Part shown: one piece after another, positions 1 to 9,321 of the stretch | Layout of the letters: every line of letters begins with the position of its first letter | Numbering within the stretch: the stretch's first letter is position 1 | The notes under the pieces: model-generated | Told to the model about the DNA's origin: nothing | What the model saw: only the letters and a program-made list of their open reading frames with translations | Databases searched by the model: none | From: Metabacillus schmidteae | Lineage (GTDB): Bacteria > Bacillota > Bacilli > Bacillales > Bacillaceae | DNA: 64,000 nt | Reading direction: 5' to 3' | Assembly (NCBI RefSeq): GCF_903166545.1 | Contig: NZ_CAESCH010000001.1 | Location: 2,670,001 to 2,734,000 of the forward strand | Translations under genes and position numbers: made by a program

Positions 1-1
1 T

Positions 2-850
2 TGTATTACTTTTTTCATTTTCAAATCTTTCCAAAAAGAGTTAAAAGGGAGAACAGGGGCAAACCTTACATTCTTTGAAACGGTTAAAGCAGTAACGACA
101 CAAAACTTTGATAGTAGCCTGGAAAAAGATCTCAAGAACAGTGCAATGAAGAAAAAAGTGAACAATGTTACGATTCATTATAATGATCAAGTAGAAGATC
201 TATTACCTAAAACGATTCAGATTTTGACGAGGGCTGACGATAAAACGATGAGATTGCTAGGAAGTTATAATATGAAACCTGTAGATCTCATTTTTTTGAA
301 ATCGGAAGATATGAAGGAGTTTACAGGTCTTAAAAATGTTTCAGGAGTATATTCTGATTTTGACAAATTAATAGGTATTCATGTTTTTGATGAAGATATT
401 CAGAAAATTGTAGAAGAACAAAAAACAGAATCGTATTTTTTTCAGAAATCTATTTTGCACGAGTACACCCATTATGCAACAAATAGAAAATTAGATGAGA
501 TAGGTGTAAATAATACAATATTTCCTCATTGGTTTATAGAAGGTATAGCAGAATATGTTGGAAGTGATAAAACGACAGTAAAATATGAGCCTTTCAATTT
601 TAAATGGCTTACCCTCAAGGAATTAAGCAGTTATAATCAATGGCAAGATGCAAGGTTAACAGAAGATGTGAACCCATACTTACAGTCATATTTTGCCATT
701 AACTATTTATTAGAAGTGTATGGAGAGAATACAATCCATGATGTGATGGAACGAACAAAGGAAAAAAATGATTTCTATCAAGCTCTTGAACAAGTTACCA
801 GGAAAGAATTGGTCGATTTTGAAAATGATTTAAAAGATTATTATAAATAG
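2..850 (+). CDS. Gluzincin-type metallopeptidase-like protein, 5' partial
   Basis: The reading frame stays open from base 2, so the gene starts outside the window; the ATG at 146 is only the first internal Met. The protein carries HEYTH (an HExxH zinc site) followed about 27 residues later by WFIEGIAEYV, whose Glu would be the third zinc ligand, as in the peptidase MA/gluzincin group. The C-terminus is helical and acidic with no anchoring signal. The N-terminus, where a signal peptide or membrane segment would lie, is not visible, so location is unknown. The gene ends 17 bp before the first tandem repeat unit. The peptidase fold is well supported by motif; substrate and gene name are not. Confidence 0.75.
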   Translation, partial: CITFFIFKSFQKELKGRTGANLTFFETVKAVTTQNFDSSLEKDLKNSAMKKKVNNVTIHYNDQVEDLLPKTIQILTRADDKTMRLLGSYNMKPVDLIFLKSEDMKEFTGLKNVSGVYSDFDKLIGIHVFDEDIQKIVEEQKTESYFFQKSILHEYTHYATNRKLDEIGVNNTIFPHWFIEGIAEYVGSDKTTVKYEPFNFKWLTLKELSSYNQWQDARLTEDVNPYLQSYFAINYLLEVYGENTIHDVMERTKEKNDFYQALEQVTRKELVDFENDLKDYYK

Positions 851-867
851 ATTAATATTAATTCAGT

Positions 868-1474
868 TCATTTCTACCTTTTTGGGTTTTTACGAATGGT
901 TTTTACTTACTGGCTTCGAGAAAGCATACGTATTTCTAGTTTCCGTATGTTTTTTCACTCTTTCACCTATTAAAGATACACAAATGGTTTTTATTTACAA
1001 TTTTTTTGCATTTGAGGTCATTTCACCCTTTTTTTGGTTTTTACGAATGGTTTTTTCTTAATGGCTTCGAGAAAGCATACGTATTTCTAGTTTCCGTATG
1101 TTTTTTTCACTCTTTCATCTATTAGAGATACACAAATGGCTTTTATTTACAATTTTTATCACATTTGAGGTCATTTCTACCGTTTTTTGGTTATTGCAAA
1201 TGGCTTTTTCTTACTAGCTTTGAAAAAGCATACGTATTTCTAGTTTCCGTATGTTTTTTTCACTCTTTCACCTATTAAAGATACACAAATGGCTTTTATT
1301 TACAATTTTTATCACGTTTGAGGTCATTTCTACCTTTTTTTTGTTTTTGAGAAAAGGTTTTTCTTACTGGCTTCGAAAAAGCATACGTATTTCTAGTTTC
1401 CGTATGTTTTCTTCACTCTTTATCAATTAAAAGATACACAAATGGTTTTTATTTACAATTTTTTCGCATTTGAC
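868..1474. repeat. Tandem array of four ~150-bp repeat units
   Basis: Four near-identical units start at 868, 1018, 1171 and 1324, with periods of 150, 153 and 153 bp. Each begins TCATTTC(T)AC, contains GCATACGTATTTCTAG then CCGTATG, and ends ATTTACAATTTTT. AAAGCATACG and CGTATGTTTT can pair (with one G-T) to form a hairpin followed by a T-run, so each unit looks like a terminator-type stem-loop. No reading frame of useful length exists. The reverse complement of this unit aligns along its full length with the array at 21491-21997. The rest of the intergenic space, 1475-1700, shows nothing recognisable. Confidence 0.9.
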
Positions 1475-1701
1475 GGAAAAAGTCAATGAATATAGCAATT
1501 TTTAAAAACAGGCACATTTCATAAGAAATGTGTTTTTTCTATTTTTTTCTCTTAAAAAGGATGAACTCTGAAAGTTGAAAACGAATTTGATTACAGTTTA
1601 ATCTTTTCTTATTGGACGATTTTCCTTGATGAGTTTTATTATTAACGCTAAATATATACAAAAAATGCAAGAATCATACTTTTCCTCTCTCGTAAATTAT
1701 C

Positions 1702-1728
1702 TATAATTAGAAAATGTAAACACTTTCA
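1702..1728 (+). promoter_or_regulatory. Promoter -10 and cre-like operator upstream of the GPH transporter gene
   Basis: TATAAT lies at 1702-1707, without a good -35 box. TGTAAACACTTTCA lies at 1715-1728, just past the expected transcription start. It matches the CcpA/LacI-family cre pattern except for a CA centre in place of CG, and it differs at one base from the site at 4465-4478 before the glucuronidase gene. Placement downstream of the -10 fits a repression roadblock. CcpA or a local LacI-type repressor are both possible. Confidence 0.6.
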
Positions 1729-1764
1729 AACAAAATGGAAATGAAAGATTTGGGGGAATTTTTA

Positions 1765-3177
1765 ATGGAAGAAGCAAAACAGGAATACACTACGATACCC
1801 GATGAGGAAAAAAAAGAAAGCGCTCCTTTTGGATTGAAGGACAAAATTGGCTATTTGTTTGGTGATCTTGGAAATGATTTCTTTTTTATGCTCGTCAGTG
1901 CTTTTTTAATGGTTTATTATACAGACATTTTTCATATTAGCGCTGCGTTAGTTGGGATGTTATTTCTTGTAGCTCGCTTATGGGATGCAGTTGCAGATTT
2001 TGCCTGGGGACGTTTTATTGATACAAGAAAACCAACTGCCCAAGGTAAATTCAGACCGTGGATTTTACGGATGTCATTTCCTCTTGTATTAACAGGTGTG
2101 CTCATGTTCGTTCAATTGCCCGGAATGTCTGACGGTTTTTATCTGGCATGGGCATTTGTCACATATATTGTGTGGGGTACACTTTACAGTACAGTGAACA
2201 TTCCATATGGATCCATGGCATCGGTTATGACAGACAATCCTGTAGAACGGACTGCCCTTTCAACTTGGAGAACCATGGGCGCAATGTTGGCGGCATTGAT
2301 TATTAATGTGCTAGGTCCTCTAGTTGTATTCGTGGATAACGAGATTCAAGCAGATCGTATGCTTATGGTAGCCGTTCTATTCGGCATACTTGCTTTATCT
2401 TGTTACTTTGCATGCTACAAGCTGACAACAGAGCGTCTTGTTGCATCGAAATCGAATCATTATAAAGGCAACATGAAAGTAACGATGAAGGGGTTGCTGA
2501 AAAATAAGCCTCTTATCTGGATCTTAATTGCTTCCCTTATTTTCATGGTAAACACGATGCTGATTAGTGCGGTAAATATATATTTATTTAAGGATTATTT
2601 CAGCAATACATCTGCTTTAAGTATGATTGGACTAGTTCAAACAGCAGCAGTATTTATCGCCATTCCGCTTGTAAAACCGTTAGTGAAGAAGTTCGGCAAA
2701 AAAGAAATAGCAGCAATCGGCATGGCACTTGCTGCTGTTGTATACGTTATCTTGTACTTCCTTAAAGATATTTCAGCGATCCAGTTTGTAGCTATTTCGG
2801 CAGTCGGTATGTTTGGGTTTGCCTTTTTTAATCTTGTTATTTGGGCGTTTGTGACAGACGTAATTGATTATCATGAATATGTAACCGGTTTAAGAGAGGA
2901 TGCAACCGTTTACTCTATTTATTCTATGGCACGAAAAATCGGGCAGGCAATTGCAGGCGGTGTTGGTGGATTTGCCGTTTCGGCAGTTGGTTACGATGCA
3001 GCTCGTGCTGCCCAGACAGAAGAAGCACTAAATGGTATTCACTCGCTCGCTACAATCGTTCCAGCTATCATTTATGGGGGGATATTCCTTATTCTTATTT
3101 TCTTATATCCTCTAAATAAACAAAAAACAAATCAATTGGCCGTTGATCTGGCTGAAAAACGAAAAGAACAAATATAA
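1765..3177 (+). CDS. GPH-family sugar:cation symporter, probably a glucuronide transporter
   Basis: This is a 12-segment MFS-type carrier of the glycoside-pentoside-hexuronide family (MelB/UidB group). The N-terminal signature is clear: GYLFGDLGNDFFF, FYTDIF-type helix 2, ARLWDAVADFAWG and GKFRPWILR. The frame is open from an ATG at 1735, but the ATG at 1765 is preceded by GGGGGAA at proper spacing, giving 470 residues. It probably brings glucuronides into the cell by cation symport for the beta-glucuronidase encoded at 4497, from which it is separated by a convergent AraC regulator gene. Both transport and hydrolase genes carry the same operator-like sequence. Glucuronide specificity is inferred from context only. 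Confidence 0.85.
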   Translation: MEEAKQEYTTIPDEEKKESAPFGLKDKIGYLFGDLGNDFFFMLVSAFLMVYYTDIFHISAALVGMLFLVARLWDAVADFAWGRFIDTRKPTAQGKFRPWILRMSFPLVLTGVLMFVQLPGMSDGFYLAWAFVTYIVWGTLYSTVNIPYGSMASVMTDNPVERTALSTWRTMGAMLAALIINVLGPLVVFVDNEIQADRMLMVAVLFGILALSCYFACYKLTTERLVASKSNHYKGNMKVTMKGLLKNKPLIWILIASLIFMVNTMLISAVNIYLFKDYFSNTSALSMIGLVQTAAVFIAIPLVKPLVKKFGKKEIAAIGMALAAVVYVILYFLKDISAIQFVAISAVGMFGFAFFNLVIWAFVTDVIDYHEYVTGLREDATVYSIYSMARKIGQAIAGGVGGFAVSAVGYDAARAAQTEEALNGIHSLATIVPAIIYGGIFLILIFLYPLNKQKTNQLAVDLAEKRKEQI

Positions 3178-3182
3178 TGTAT

Positions 3183-3232
3183 AGAGGTGCTTTGAAGTCG
3201 GTGTACACGACATAGAGGCACCTCTTCTTTTC
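3183..3232 (+). terminator. Rho-independent terminator after the GPH transporter
   Basis: AGAGGTGC at 3183-3190 pairs perfectly with GCACCTCT at 3218-3225, with an inner GTCG/CGAC stem in the loop, followed by TCTTTTCTTTT on the + strand. It lies between two convergent genes. Confidence 0.8.
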
Positions 3233-3235
3233 TTT

Positions 3236-4420
3236 TCAGTCACTTTCTTGTGATCGCCATTTGCCAGGGGGCATGCCGGTAAACTTTTTAAAAACGCGAA
3301 TAAAATAAGCAGCATCTTCAAAACCGCATTCACCGGTGATCTGTTCAATGGAAGCAAGATCTTTTTTTAAGAGTCTCTTTGCTTTCTGAATACGGAGCCG
3401 ATGGACAAACTGTCCCATTGTGAAGCCGGTCTCTTTTTTGAATTGCCGTGCAAGGTGGGAGGGATGAACACTCAGTTCATCAGCAATTGCGACTGCATCA
3501 AAAGGTTCTGTAAAATGTGAATACAAATAACGAACAGCTTCTTTGATTAGCATTGAATAGCCGCTAATTTGATTGGTATGAACTAGCTGGCAATATTCAA
3601 TCCCCATTGTCTCCTGAAGCTGGTTCAAAGAATGAAGACTGTTAATTTTCTCAATGGAGATTGCAAATTTTTCGGAAAGACGATGCAATAGTATTGGTGG
3701 AACACCTCCACGTTCTGCTGCCAACCGGAACATCGTATTTAAAATAATTAAACTATTCTTAACTGCCCGAAGTGGTTTATTGGGAAAGCGTGATGAAAAA
3801 TCAAATAAATTACCTGTTTTTTTGTTAATTGTCTTTATTGTCTCGCTGTCACCGGCTTCAATTGCATGCATCATGTCATTGCTAATCTTATAACGTAAAT
3901 TTATGATCGCTGTGTTAGCTTCCTCTTCACTTGCTATTGATTTGGAAGATAGGGACTCGGTTGCTTCAATAGAAGAAATTGTGACGGCATCCATTTTATT
4001 AAGATGCATGAGCAACCGTGCGGTACTTTGTTGGGTAGCCTGATTTAAAATTGGCAGGTTACGAAGTGTTTGTTCATCTATTGAGCCGACTTTCTCATGA
4101 GGAAGTTGCGTTAAGAATGGTCCTGCAATAATCACTTTGTCTTCATCATATGCAGCTGCCATATACACAATTTGATCGTAATGCCAAAAGTGACATAAAG
4201 AAGGCTGTTGATGAACCGCCTGAATAAGTATAGGGAAAGCTTCTTGGTTCAGTCTTTCAGGGATCAAGTGTGGCGCATGAAGTGTCAGCATTGTACCAGC
4301 ACCTTCGAATGCATGTACATTCATATGAGTTAGTTGAAAAAAGGTCATGATGGACGAAGATAATTGAAAAGTATCTCTCAAATTTTTCATCTCCTGATCA
4401 AAATAGTTCAATAAATGCAA
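3236..4420 (-). CDS. AraC-family transcriptional regulator of the glucuronide locus
   Basis: The last ~100 residues form the twin helix-turn-helix domain typical of AraC regulators (FDAVAIADELSVHPSHLARQF, then ITGECGFEDAAYFIRVFKKFTGMPP). The N-terminal ~280 residues are a sensing region that I cannot assign to a named ligand domain. The gene is divergent from the beta-glucuronidase gene with only 76 bp between them, so it most likely controls it and the transporter gene. The start is uncertain: the full frame begins with TTG at 4420, which lacks a good Shine-Dalgarno site, while the ATG at 4390 has GGAG directly abutting it. Family assignment is firm; the inducer is unknown. Confidence 0.8.
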   Translation of the reverse strand: MHLLNYFDQEMKNLRDTFQLSSSIMTFFQLTHMNVHAFEGAGTMLTLHAPHLIPERLNQEAFPILIQAVHQQPSLCHFWHYDQIVYMAAAYDEDKVIIAGPFLTQLPHEKVGSIDEQTLRNLPILNQATQQSTARLLMHLNKMDAVTISSIEATESLSSKSIASEEEANTAIINLRYKISNDMMHAIEAGDSETIKTINKKTGNLFDFSSRFPNKPLRAVKNSLIILNTMFRLAAERGGVPPILLHRLSEKFAISIEKINSLHSLNQLQETMGIEYCQLVHTNQISGYSMLIKEAVRYLYSHFTEPFDAVAIADELSVHPSHLARQFKKETGFTMGQFVHRLRIQKAKRLLKKDLASIEQITGECGFEDAAYFIRVFKKFTGMPPGKWRSQESD

Positions 4421-4452
4421 TAATTATTATTTTTTGATTCCATTATACGCCT

Positions 4453-4478
4453 TATAATAATGGTTGTAAACACTTACA
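4453..4478 (+). promoter_or_regulatory. Promoter -10 and cre-like operator upstream of beta-glucuronidase
   Basis: TATAAT at 4453-4458 is followed at 4465-4478 by TGTAAACACTTACA, a near-palindrome differing at one position from the site at 1715. The spacing relative to the -10 box is the same in both places (7 nt). A shared repressor or CcpA acting on both genes is inferred. Confidence 0.6.
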
Positions 4479-4496
4479 AAAAAGAGGTGCAATCAT

Positions 4497-6305
4497 ATGT
4501 TATACCCAGTTCTAACAGATACACGTACAGTCATTGACTTAAATGGCATTTGGAAATTTAAGCTTGACTATGGTTATGGATTTGACGAAAAGTGGTTTTC
4601 GAAACCATTGACTAATGCAATGAGTATGTCTGTTCCATCATCCTATAATGATGTAGGTCTTACAGCAGAGATTCGTCATCATGTCGGTTGGGTTTGGTAC
4701 GAAAGAGATTTTACTGTTCCAGTTATTTTAACTTCTGAACGAATTGTCCTCCGCTTTGGTTCTGCAACACATAAAGCTAAAGTATTTGTGAATGGAGAAC
4801 TTGTTGTTGAACATACAGGAGGTTTCACTCCGTTTGAAGCAGAAATTAACAACTATTTGCAAAAAGGACAAAATCGTCTGACAGTTGCAGTGAACAACAT
4901 TGTTGATGAATCAACCCTGCCGGTTGGCTTTTATTCAGAAGTAGAAGTTGACGGAATCGGTAAGAAGGCGAAAAACAATCCAAACTTTGACTTCTTCAAC
5001 TACGCAGGCATTCACCGTCCGGTAAAAATTTATACCACTCCGAAAACATATGTGAAAGATATAACAGTTGTAACAGAATTGGATGGTACCATTCAGTACA
5101 ACATAGTCGCTGAGGGAGAAGCTGAAGCAATTGTAAAAGTCGTAGATGAAGATGGTTATACTGTTGCTGAAGCAGTTGATCTAGAAGGATTTGTAAAAAT
5201 ACCAAATGTAAAACTATGGGAACCTCTAAATGCCTATTTATATACATTACGTGTGGAACTTTTAAAAAATGGTGAGGCAGTAGATATGTACGTACAGCCA
5301 TTTGGAGTACGTACAGTTTCGGTTAGAGATGGCCAATTTCTTATAAATGAAAAGCCTTTTTACTTTAAAGGGTTTGGTAAACATGAGGATACACATATAC
5401 ATGGACGAGGCTTTAATGAAGCTGCAAACATGCTCGATTTTAACTTGATGAAATGGATTGGCGCCAATTCGTTCCGTACTGCTCATTATCCGTATTCAGA
5501 AGAAATGATGCGTGCAGCAGACCGGGAAGGTTTTGTCGTTATTGATGAAACTCCTGCCGTTGGTGTTCATTTAAACTTTGCCGCCACATTGTTCGGTGAA
5601 AGAGAAAAGAGAAATACATGGGAATATATTGGTACAAGAGAAGCCCATGAGCAAGTAATACGTGAGCTTGTTGAACGGGATAAAAACCATCCATGTGTTG
5701 TTATGTGGTCTGTGGCAAACGAACCTGCTTCAGAAGAAGAAGGGGCACGGGAATACTTTGAACCTTTAGTGAACCTCACGAAAGAACTTGATCCACAAAA
5801 GCGTCCAGTTACAATTGTCACACATCAATGGTCTAACCCGGAAACAGACAAAATTGCTGAGATCGTTGATGTACTAGCTCTAAACCGCTACTATGGCTGG
5901 TATGTAGATAGCGGGGATTGGGAGATGGTTCGTCAAAATATTCGCAAAGAATTTGACGGGTGGAGAAAACGTTGTCCGGGCAAACCGATTATGTTCACTG
6001 AGTATGGCGCAGACACTGTAGCAGGTTTGCATGATGTAGATCCTGTCATGTTCACAGAAGAGTTTCAGGTTGAATATTATCGTGTCAATCATGAAATCTT
6101 TGATGAGTATGATGAGTTCATCGGTGAGCAAGTATGGAACTTTGCTGATTTCGCAACAAGCCAAGGAATTATGCGCGTACAGGGGAACAAGAAAGGTATC
6201 TTCACACGCGATCGTAAGCCGAAAGCTGTCGCACATGAATTGCGAAAACGATGGAAGGATATACCGGAATTTGGGTATAAAAAAGTGAAGGAACAGCAGC
6301 TATAA
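4497..6305 (+). CDS. uidA: Beta-glucuronidase, GH2 family
   Basis: A 602-residue cytoplasmic glycosidase that releases glucuronic acid from beta-glucuronides. The order is sugar-binding jelly roll (about 15-180), immunoglobulin-like sandwich (about 185-275) and TIM barrel. Seen in the barrel are WSVANEPAS with the acid/base Glu at about 409, FTEYGADT with the nucleophile Glu at about 502, and GNKKG at 563-567. That last Asn-x-Lys motif contacts the glucuronate carboxylate and separates glucuronidases from beta-galactosidases. The length matches the E. coli enzyme (603). The start has GAGGTG seven bases upstream. It forms a catabolic unit with the GPH transporter and the divergent AraC regulator. 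Confidence 0.92.
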   Translation: MLYPVLTDTRTVIDLNGIWKFKLDYGYGFDEKWFSKPLTNAMSMSVPSSYNDVGLTAEIRHHVGWVWYERDFTVPVILTSERIVLRFGSATHKAKVFVNGELVVEHTGGFTPFEAEINNYLQKGQNRLTVAVNNIVDESTLPVGFYSEVEVDGIGKKAKNNPNFDFFNYAGIHRPVKIYTTPKTYVKDITVVTELDGTIQYNIVAEGEAEAIVKVVDEDGYTVAEAVDLEGFVKIPNVKLWEPLNAYLYTLRVELLKNGEAVDMYVQPFGVRTVSVRDGQFLINEKPFYFKGFGKHEDTHIHGRGFNEAANMLDFNLMKWIGANSFRTAHYPYSEEMMRAADREGFVVIDETPAVGVHLNFAATLFGEREKRNTWEYIGTREAHEQVIRELVERDKNHPCVVMWSVANEPASEEEGAREYFEPLVNLTKELDPQKRPVTIVTHQWSNPETDKIAEIVDVLALNRYYGWYVDSGDWEMVRQNIRKEFDGWRKRCPGKPIMFTEYGADTVAGLHDVDPVMFTEEFQVEYYRVNHEIFDEYDEFIGEQVWNFADFATSQGIMRVQGNKKGIFTRDRKPKAVAHELRKRWKDIPEFGYKKVKEQQL

Positions 6306-6343
6306 GATATATTAAAATATTTCCTATTTATATTTATATAATG

Positions 6344-6376
6344 AAAAATCCTGTATCCATTTTTACAGGATTTTTT
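6344..6376 (+). terminator. Terminator after beta-glucuronidase
   Basis: AAAATCCTGTA and TACAGGATTTT form a perfect stem with a short loop, followed by TTTTTTC. Confidence 0.85.
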
Positions 6377-6520
6377 CTTATGAGGAAAAGATTGTTCAAA
6401 GACTATTATGATAAGTAAAGTTTGTATGTACTGGATTTTTTAAACTATATCAAAAAAGGGTGCAGAATGGTTTTGGAATGGAGATGTCAATTTGAAAAGG
6501 ATTAAACATCATAACCATAA

Positions 6521-6643
6521 AGGAATTCTTCAATAAACAAAGAACTATTAAATAAAGAAGCTAAGCTGCTAAGGGGGATGGGTATCGAGAAGATGACAGA
6601 TATCATAAAGTTATATATATTCAGTTTTAGAAAAGGAGCATGA
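6521..6643 (+). other. Gap before the GNAT gene with a short coding-like frame
   Basis: Between the terminator at 6376 and the GNAT start at 6646 there is no full gene. An open frame from 6521 to 6643 (40 codons, reading NSSINKELLNKEAKLLRG and onward) has a coding-like amino acid make-up but no convincing start at its beginning. An internal ATG at 6578 sits directly against AAGGGGG. It could be a remnant or chance; I cannot assign it. Confidence 0.2.
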
Positions 6644-6645
6644 AA

Positions 6646-7143
6646 ATGAACATAATCTCTGCAACAAGTATAGATGCAGAAGTAATACATGATCTAATGA
6701 TTAGAGCATTTATGGAATATAAAAATGAAACCCCACCCTCTAGTGCATTAAATGAAACTGTTCAGTCTGTTTCAGAATCATTAGTAAAAGGAGAAAAAGC
6801 ATTAATCGCTTTTGAAGAGAATATCCCAGTCGGTATGGTGAGATTTCTAGTAAATGAAGAAGGGGTATATTTCTTTCGACTCTCAATAATCCCAGAAATG
6901 CGGGGCAAAGGCATCGCAAAAAGGCTATTAAAATCTTTAGAGGATTACGCACATAAAGTTAATGTATCTACTATTCTATGTAAAGTCCGTATGAATGTAC
7001 AAAAGAACATTTATTTATATAATTCCTTAGGTTATGAGATATACAATGAAGAAGTTGTATATAAGCCAAATGGTGTTAGTATTAAAGTTGTTTCGATGAA
7101 AAAAAATTTAATTCCTCGGAGCATTGTAGTAAACAATCTTTAG
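6646..7143 (+). CDS. GNAT-family N-acetyltransferase
   Basis: A 165-residue single-domain acetyl-CoA-dependent acyltransferase. The acetyl-CoA pyrophosphate-binding motif is seen as IIPEMRGKGIAKRLLKSLE, followed by KNIYLYNSLGYEI, the usual GNAT C-terminal signature. Two Met codons lie close together. GGAG is only one base from the ATG at 6640 but seven from the ATG at 6646, so the latter is preferred. It stands alone, with a strong bidirectional terminator 12 bp downstream. The substrate cannot be read from the sequence. Confidence 0.85.
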   Translation: MNIISATSIDAEVIHDLMIRAFMEYKNETPPSSALNETVQSVSESLVKGEKALIAFEENIPVGMVRFLVNEEGVYFFRLSIIPEMRGKGIAKRLLKSLEDYAHKVNVSTILCKVRMNVQKNIYLYNSLGYEIYNEEVVYKPNGVSIKVVSMKKNLIPRSIVVNNL

Positions 7144-7154
7144 CAATGTGAGTG

Positions 7155-7195
7155 TTAAAAGAGACTGCTGAAAAACTTCTCAACAGTCTCTTTTA
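7155..7195. terminator. Bidirectional terminator between convergent genes
   Basis: AAAAGAGACTG at 7157-7167 pairs with CAGTCTCTTTT at 7184-7194. The A-run and T-run flanks let it end both the GNAT gene and the gene coming from the right. Confidence 0.85.
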
Positions 7196-7196
7196 T

Positions 7197-7673
7197 TTAT
7201 ATTGCTTTCATATAATCAAACCCATATACAGAACCGATTGTCAAAGCAATTGTCCAGATGGCAAGACTTATGGCCATCCACACAATTACACGGACCCGTG
7301 AAGAACCAAATGTGAGTGCTAATATTGCGGCTAAGTCAGTTCCTACAATACCTGGTGCTACTATTGCAAGACCTGGTAATCCGTATCGCTCCCAGATTCT
7401 CCGTGCTCTTGTTTCTCTTTTTGTTGGTTCCGTTATCCCCTTCTTTTGTCTTCTTTTCTCTCTCCACCTAGAAAACTGTCTAAAAAAGAGACCTAAAATA
7501 AGAACCATGAGAAAGTTTCCTGCAAAGCCAATAATACCTACAGCTATAGGGTTCAAACCCAATCCTACTCCAAGCGGTACGACAATAAAAACATCTAAAA
7601 TAGGTGCTGCAGCCAATAAAAATAATACTACATATTGCCAAATACCATCTGTTTGTTGAAGCAATTCCATCAC
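7197..7673 (-). CDS. Small multidrug export-family membrane protein
   Basis: A 158-residue integral membrane protein with about four hydrophobic segments separated by a basic cytosolic loop (REKRRQKKGITEPTKRETRARR). The pattern, including PILDVFIVVPLGVGLGLNP and RYGLPGLAIVAPGIVGTDLAA, fits the family named small multi-drug export protein (Sm_multidrug_ex), whose real function is poorly known. GTG at 7673 has GGAGG nine bases upstream; the adjacent ATG at 7670 is the alternative. It is monocistronic and convergent with the GNAT gene. Confidence 0.65.
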   Translation of the reverse strand: MMELLQQTDGIWQYVVLFLLAAAPILDVFIVVPLGVGLGLNPIAVGIIGFAGNFLMVLILGLFFRQFSRWREKRRQKKGITEPTKRETRARRIWERYGLPGLAIVAPGIVGTDLAAILALTFGSSRVRVIVWMAISLAIWTIALTIGSVYGFDYMKAI

Positions 7674-7837
7674 GATAAAGTTCCTCCAAAATCTTGGTTA
7701 ATTATGTTATGTCTCTACGTACGTTTACACATTATATAAAGTTTCATATTTATTCCTAATATTTGTTAAATTAATAAGTAAATAGAGAAGTTGAAACTAT
7801 ACAACTATGCCTATGATAATAAATAAAGACATATCAA

Positions 7838-7860
7838 TTTATACAGTATAAACTTATAAT
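7838..7860 (+). promoter_or_regulatory. Palindrome and -10 in the 7674-7977 intergenic region
   Basis: TTTATACAGTATAAA at 7838-7852 is a perfect 7-1-7 palindrome directly followed by a TATAAT box at 7855-7860. The region separates two divergent genes and otherwise holds only AT-rich sequence. This may be the promoter/operator of the gene at 7978; the binding protein is unknown. Confidence 0.35.
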
Positions 7861-7977
7861 AATGGTAAAATTCGGAACTTTTCAAAAAGTATTTCGTAAT
7901 AGTAATAAAGAAAGGATGATTGATGTTCTAGACGTATCAGCAAAATTATAAATATCTTAAAGGAATGGGGGATTTAG

Positions 7978-8889
7978 ATGGAATTGTTACTCATCTTTTT
8001 AATAGCAGGTGTTATTTGGTTAATTTTATTTTTACGCCAAAAACTCTCATTTAAATTTGGTCTATCTCCAACAACATTGGAGTTAAAACCAGTTAAAGGA
8101 TTAAAAAAGGTAAGTGATGTGCTGGAAAAGTCGCTTAGTAAAAGCTATATGGAAAACGTAGAAGAAAGGGTACGGAGAGAGAATAAGCTAAAGGAAAATG
8201 AGTATCCGTGGCGTCTACAGGACTTAAAACGTTATTTTATTTTTACGTCATTATTAAAAGAGGCACCAATGTTTAGTGATAAAGTCGATGACCTATGGCA
8301 TCAGATGCTCATGTTTACCCGCCAGTATGATGAGTTTTCAAAAGAATTCCTTGGAACTACTCTTCATCACAGTCCAAATGTTAAGGTAGATCCTGATCCA
8401 GATTTGCGGGGATTTTTTGATTGGATGTATGCTGAGCTTTTTTTCATAAGAAAAGAGAATATCCATCTTTATCAGGGGTTTTTCAGGTATCCAGTACATC
8501 CAGATATCATCGATGAGTTTAAATATTTATCAGAAATTGAACTTATAGATTTATATTTTAAAAGTGATGCAAAATATATGACTACTGTGCTCTCTGTTAT
8601 CTCAAAGATGAAAAAAACGGCAAATAAAGTAAAAGATTATGAACAAAGTGTCATCCACGAGAAAATGAGAAAAAGCAAAAGGGAGCAAAACTATAACACA
8701 ATGCTCGTGCCTTTCTTATCTGTTTCTTATTTTCATTATGATGAATTTTCAAGCTATATGAAAATTAGCAGCAAAAGTACATCGAGTTGTACAAGTTGTG
8801 GATCATCCAGTTCTTCTTGTAGTTCGGCCAGTTCGTGTTCTTCGGGTAGTTCCTGCTCCAGCTGTGGTGGAGGTGGAGGCGGAGATTAA
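7978..8889 (+). CDS. Membrane-anchored DUF1399-like protein with Ser/Cys/Gly tail
   Basis: The 303-residue protein has an N-terminal membrane segment (3-20) and a soluble domain with DDLWHQMLMFTRQYDEF (W107, H108) and FLGTTLHHSP (H130, H131). This WH...YxxF...GxxLHH spacing is what I recall for glycine-rich domain-containing proteins (DUF1399, GRDP-like). The last 40 residues (about 264-303) are almost only Ser, Cys and Gly, with six Cys mostly spaced two to six apart, ending in GGGGGGD. ATG at 7978 follows GGGGGA. Downstream, 120 bp away, is a small membrane protein gene. Function unknown; the tail suggests metal binding, disulfide cross-linking or surface exposure, but this is inference. 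Confidence 0.65.
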   Translation: MELLLIFLIAGVIWLILFLRQKLSFKFGLSPTTLELKPVKGLKKVSDVLEKSLSKSYMENVEERVRRENKLKENEYPWRLQDLKRYFIFTSLLKEAPMFSDKVDDLWHQMLMFTRQYDEFSKEFLGTTLHHSPNVKVDPDPDLRGFFDWMYAELFFIRKENIHLYQGFFRYPVHPDIIDEFKYLSEIELIDLYFKSDAKYMTTVLSVISKMKKTANKVKDYEQSVIHEKMRKSKREQNYNTMLVPFLSVSYFHYDEFSSYMKISSKSTSSCTSCGSSSSSCSSASSCSSGSSCSSCGGGGGGD

Positions 8890-9009
8890 TGAAAATTGAT
8901 GATGATAATAAAATAAGAATATTGATCAATTGAATTTAATCTATAATTAATTATTAAGACAATATTGGAATATTCTAGGATTAAGTGAGAAGTGAAAGGA
9001 GAGTTTGTT

Positions 9010-9180
9010 ATGATTTGGCTGTATTTATTAATACCTGTTGTTATTCTAGGTGGAATTGCCATTTATTTTGATAAAAGGTCTGGTATGACTCCACCTGATG
9101 AACATATACAGGATGAAAAGCTAGGAGAAGTAATCAATCAAAATGGCATTAATTCAAATGGAACACATGGAATAGATTGA
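9010..9180 (+). CDS. Small single-pass membrane protein, unknown function
   Basis: The 56-residue product starts at the ATG at 9010, which has AAGGAGAG at good spacing; an earlier in-frame GTG lies inside that ribosome-binding site. A hydrophobic segment (MIWLYLLIPVVILGGIAIYF) is followed by a polar Asn/Gly/Asp-rich tail. The gene lies between the Cys-tailed protein gene and a DUF2277 gene on the same strand. I do not recognise a family. Confidence 0.65.
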   Translation: MIWLYLLIPVVILGGIAIYFDKRSGMTPPDEHIQDEKLGEVINQNGINSNGTHGID

Positions 9181-9321
9181 TATTCAACTAAACACGTACA
9201 AAAAGGTAGATATTGATAATTTGTATGCTTATCCATATATTAATTGGAGTAGCATTGTAACGATACTATGTAATCTAGTAGAAAATAATACAATAAAATG
9301 TAAGCAAAAGGAGAACCTAAT

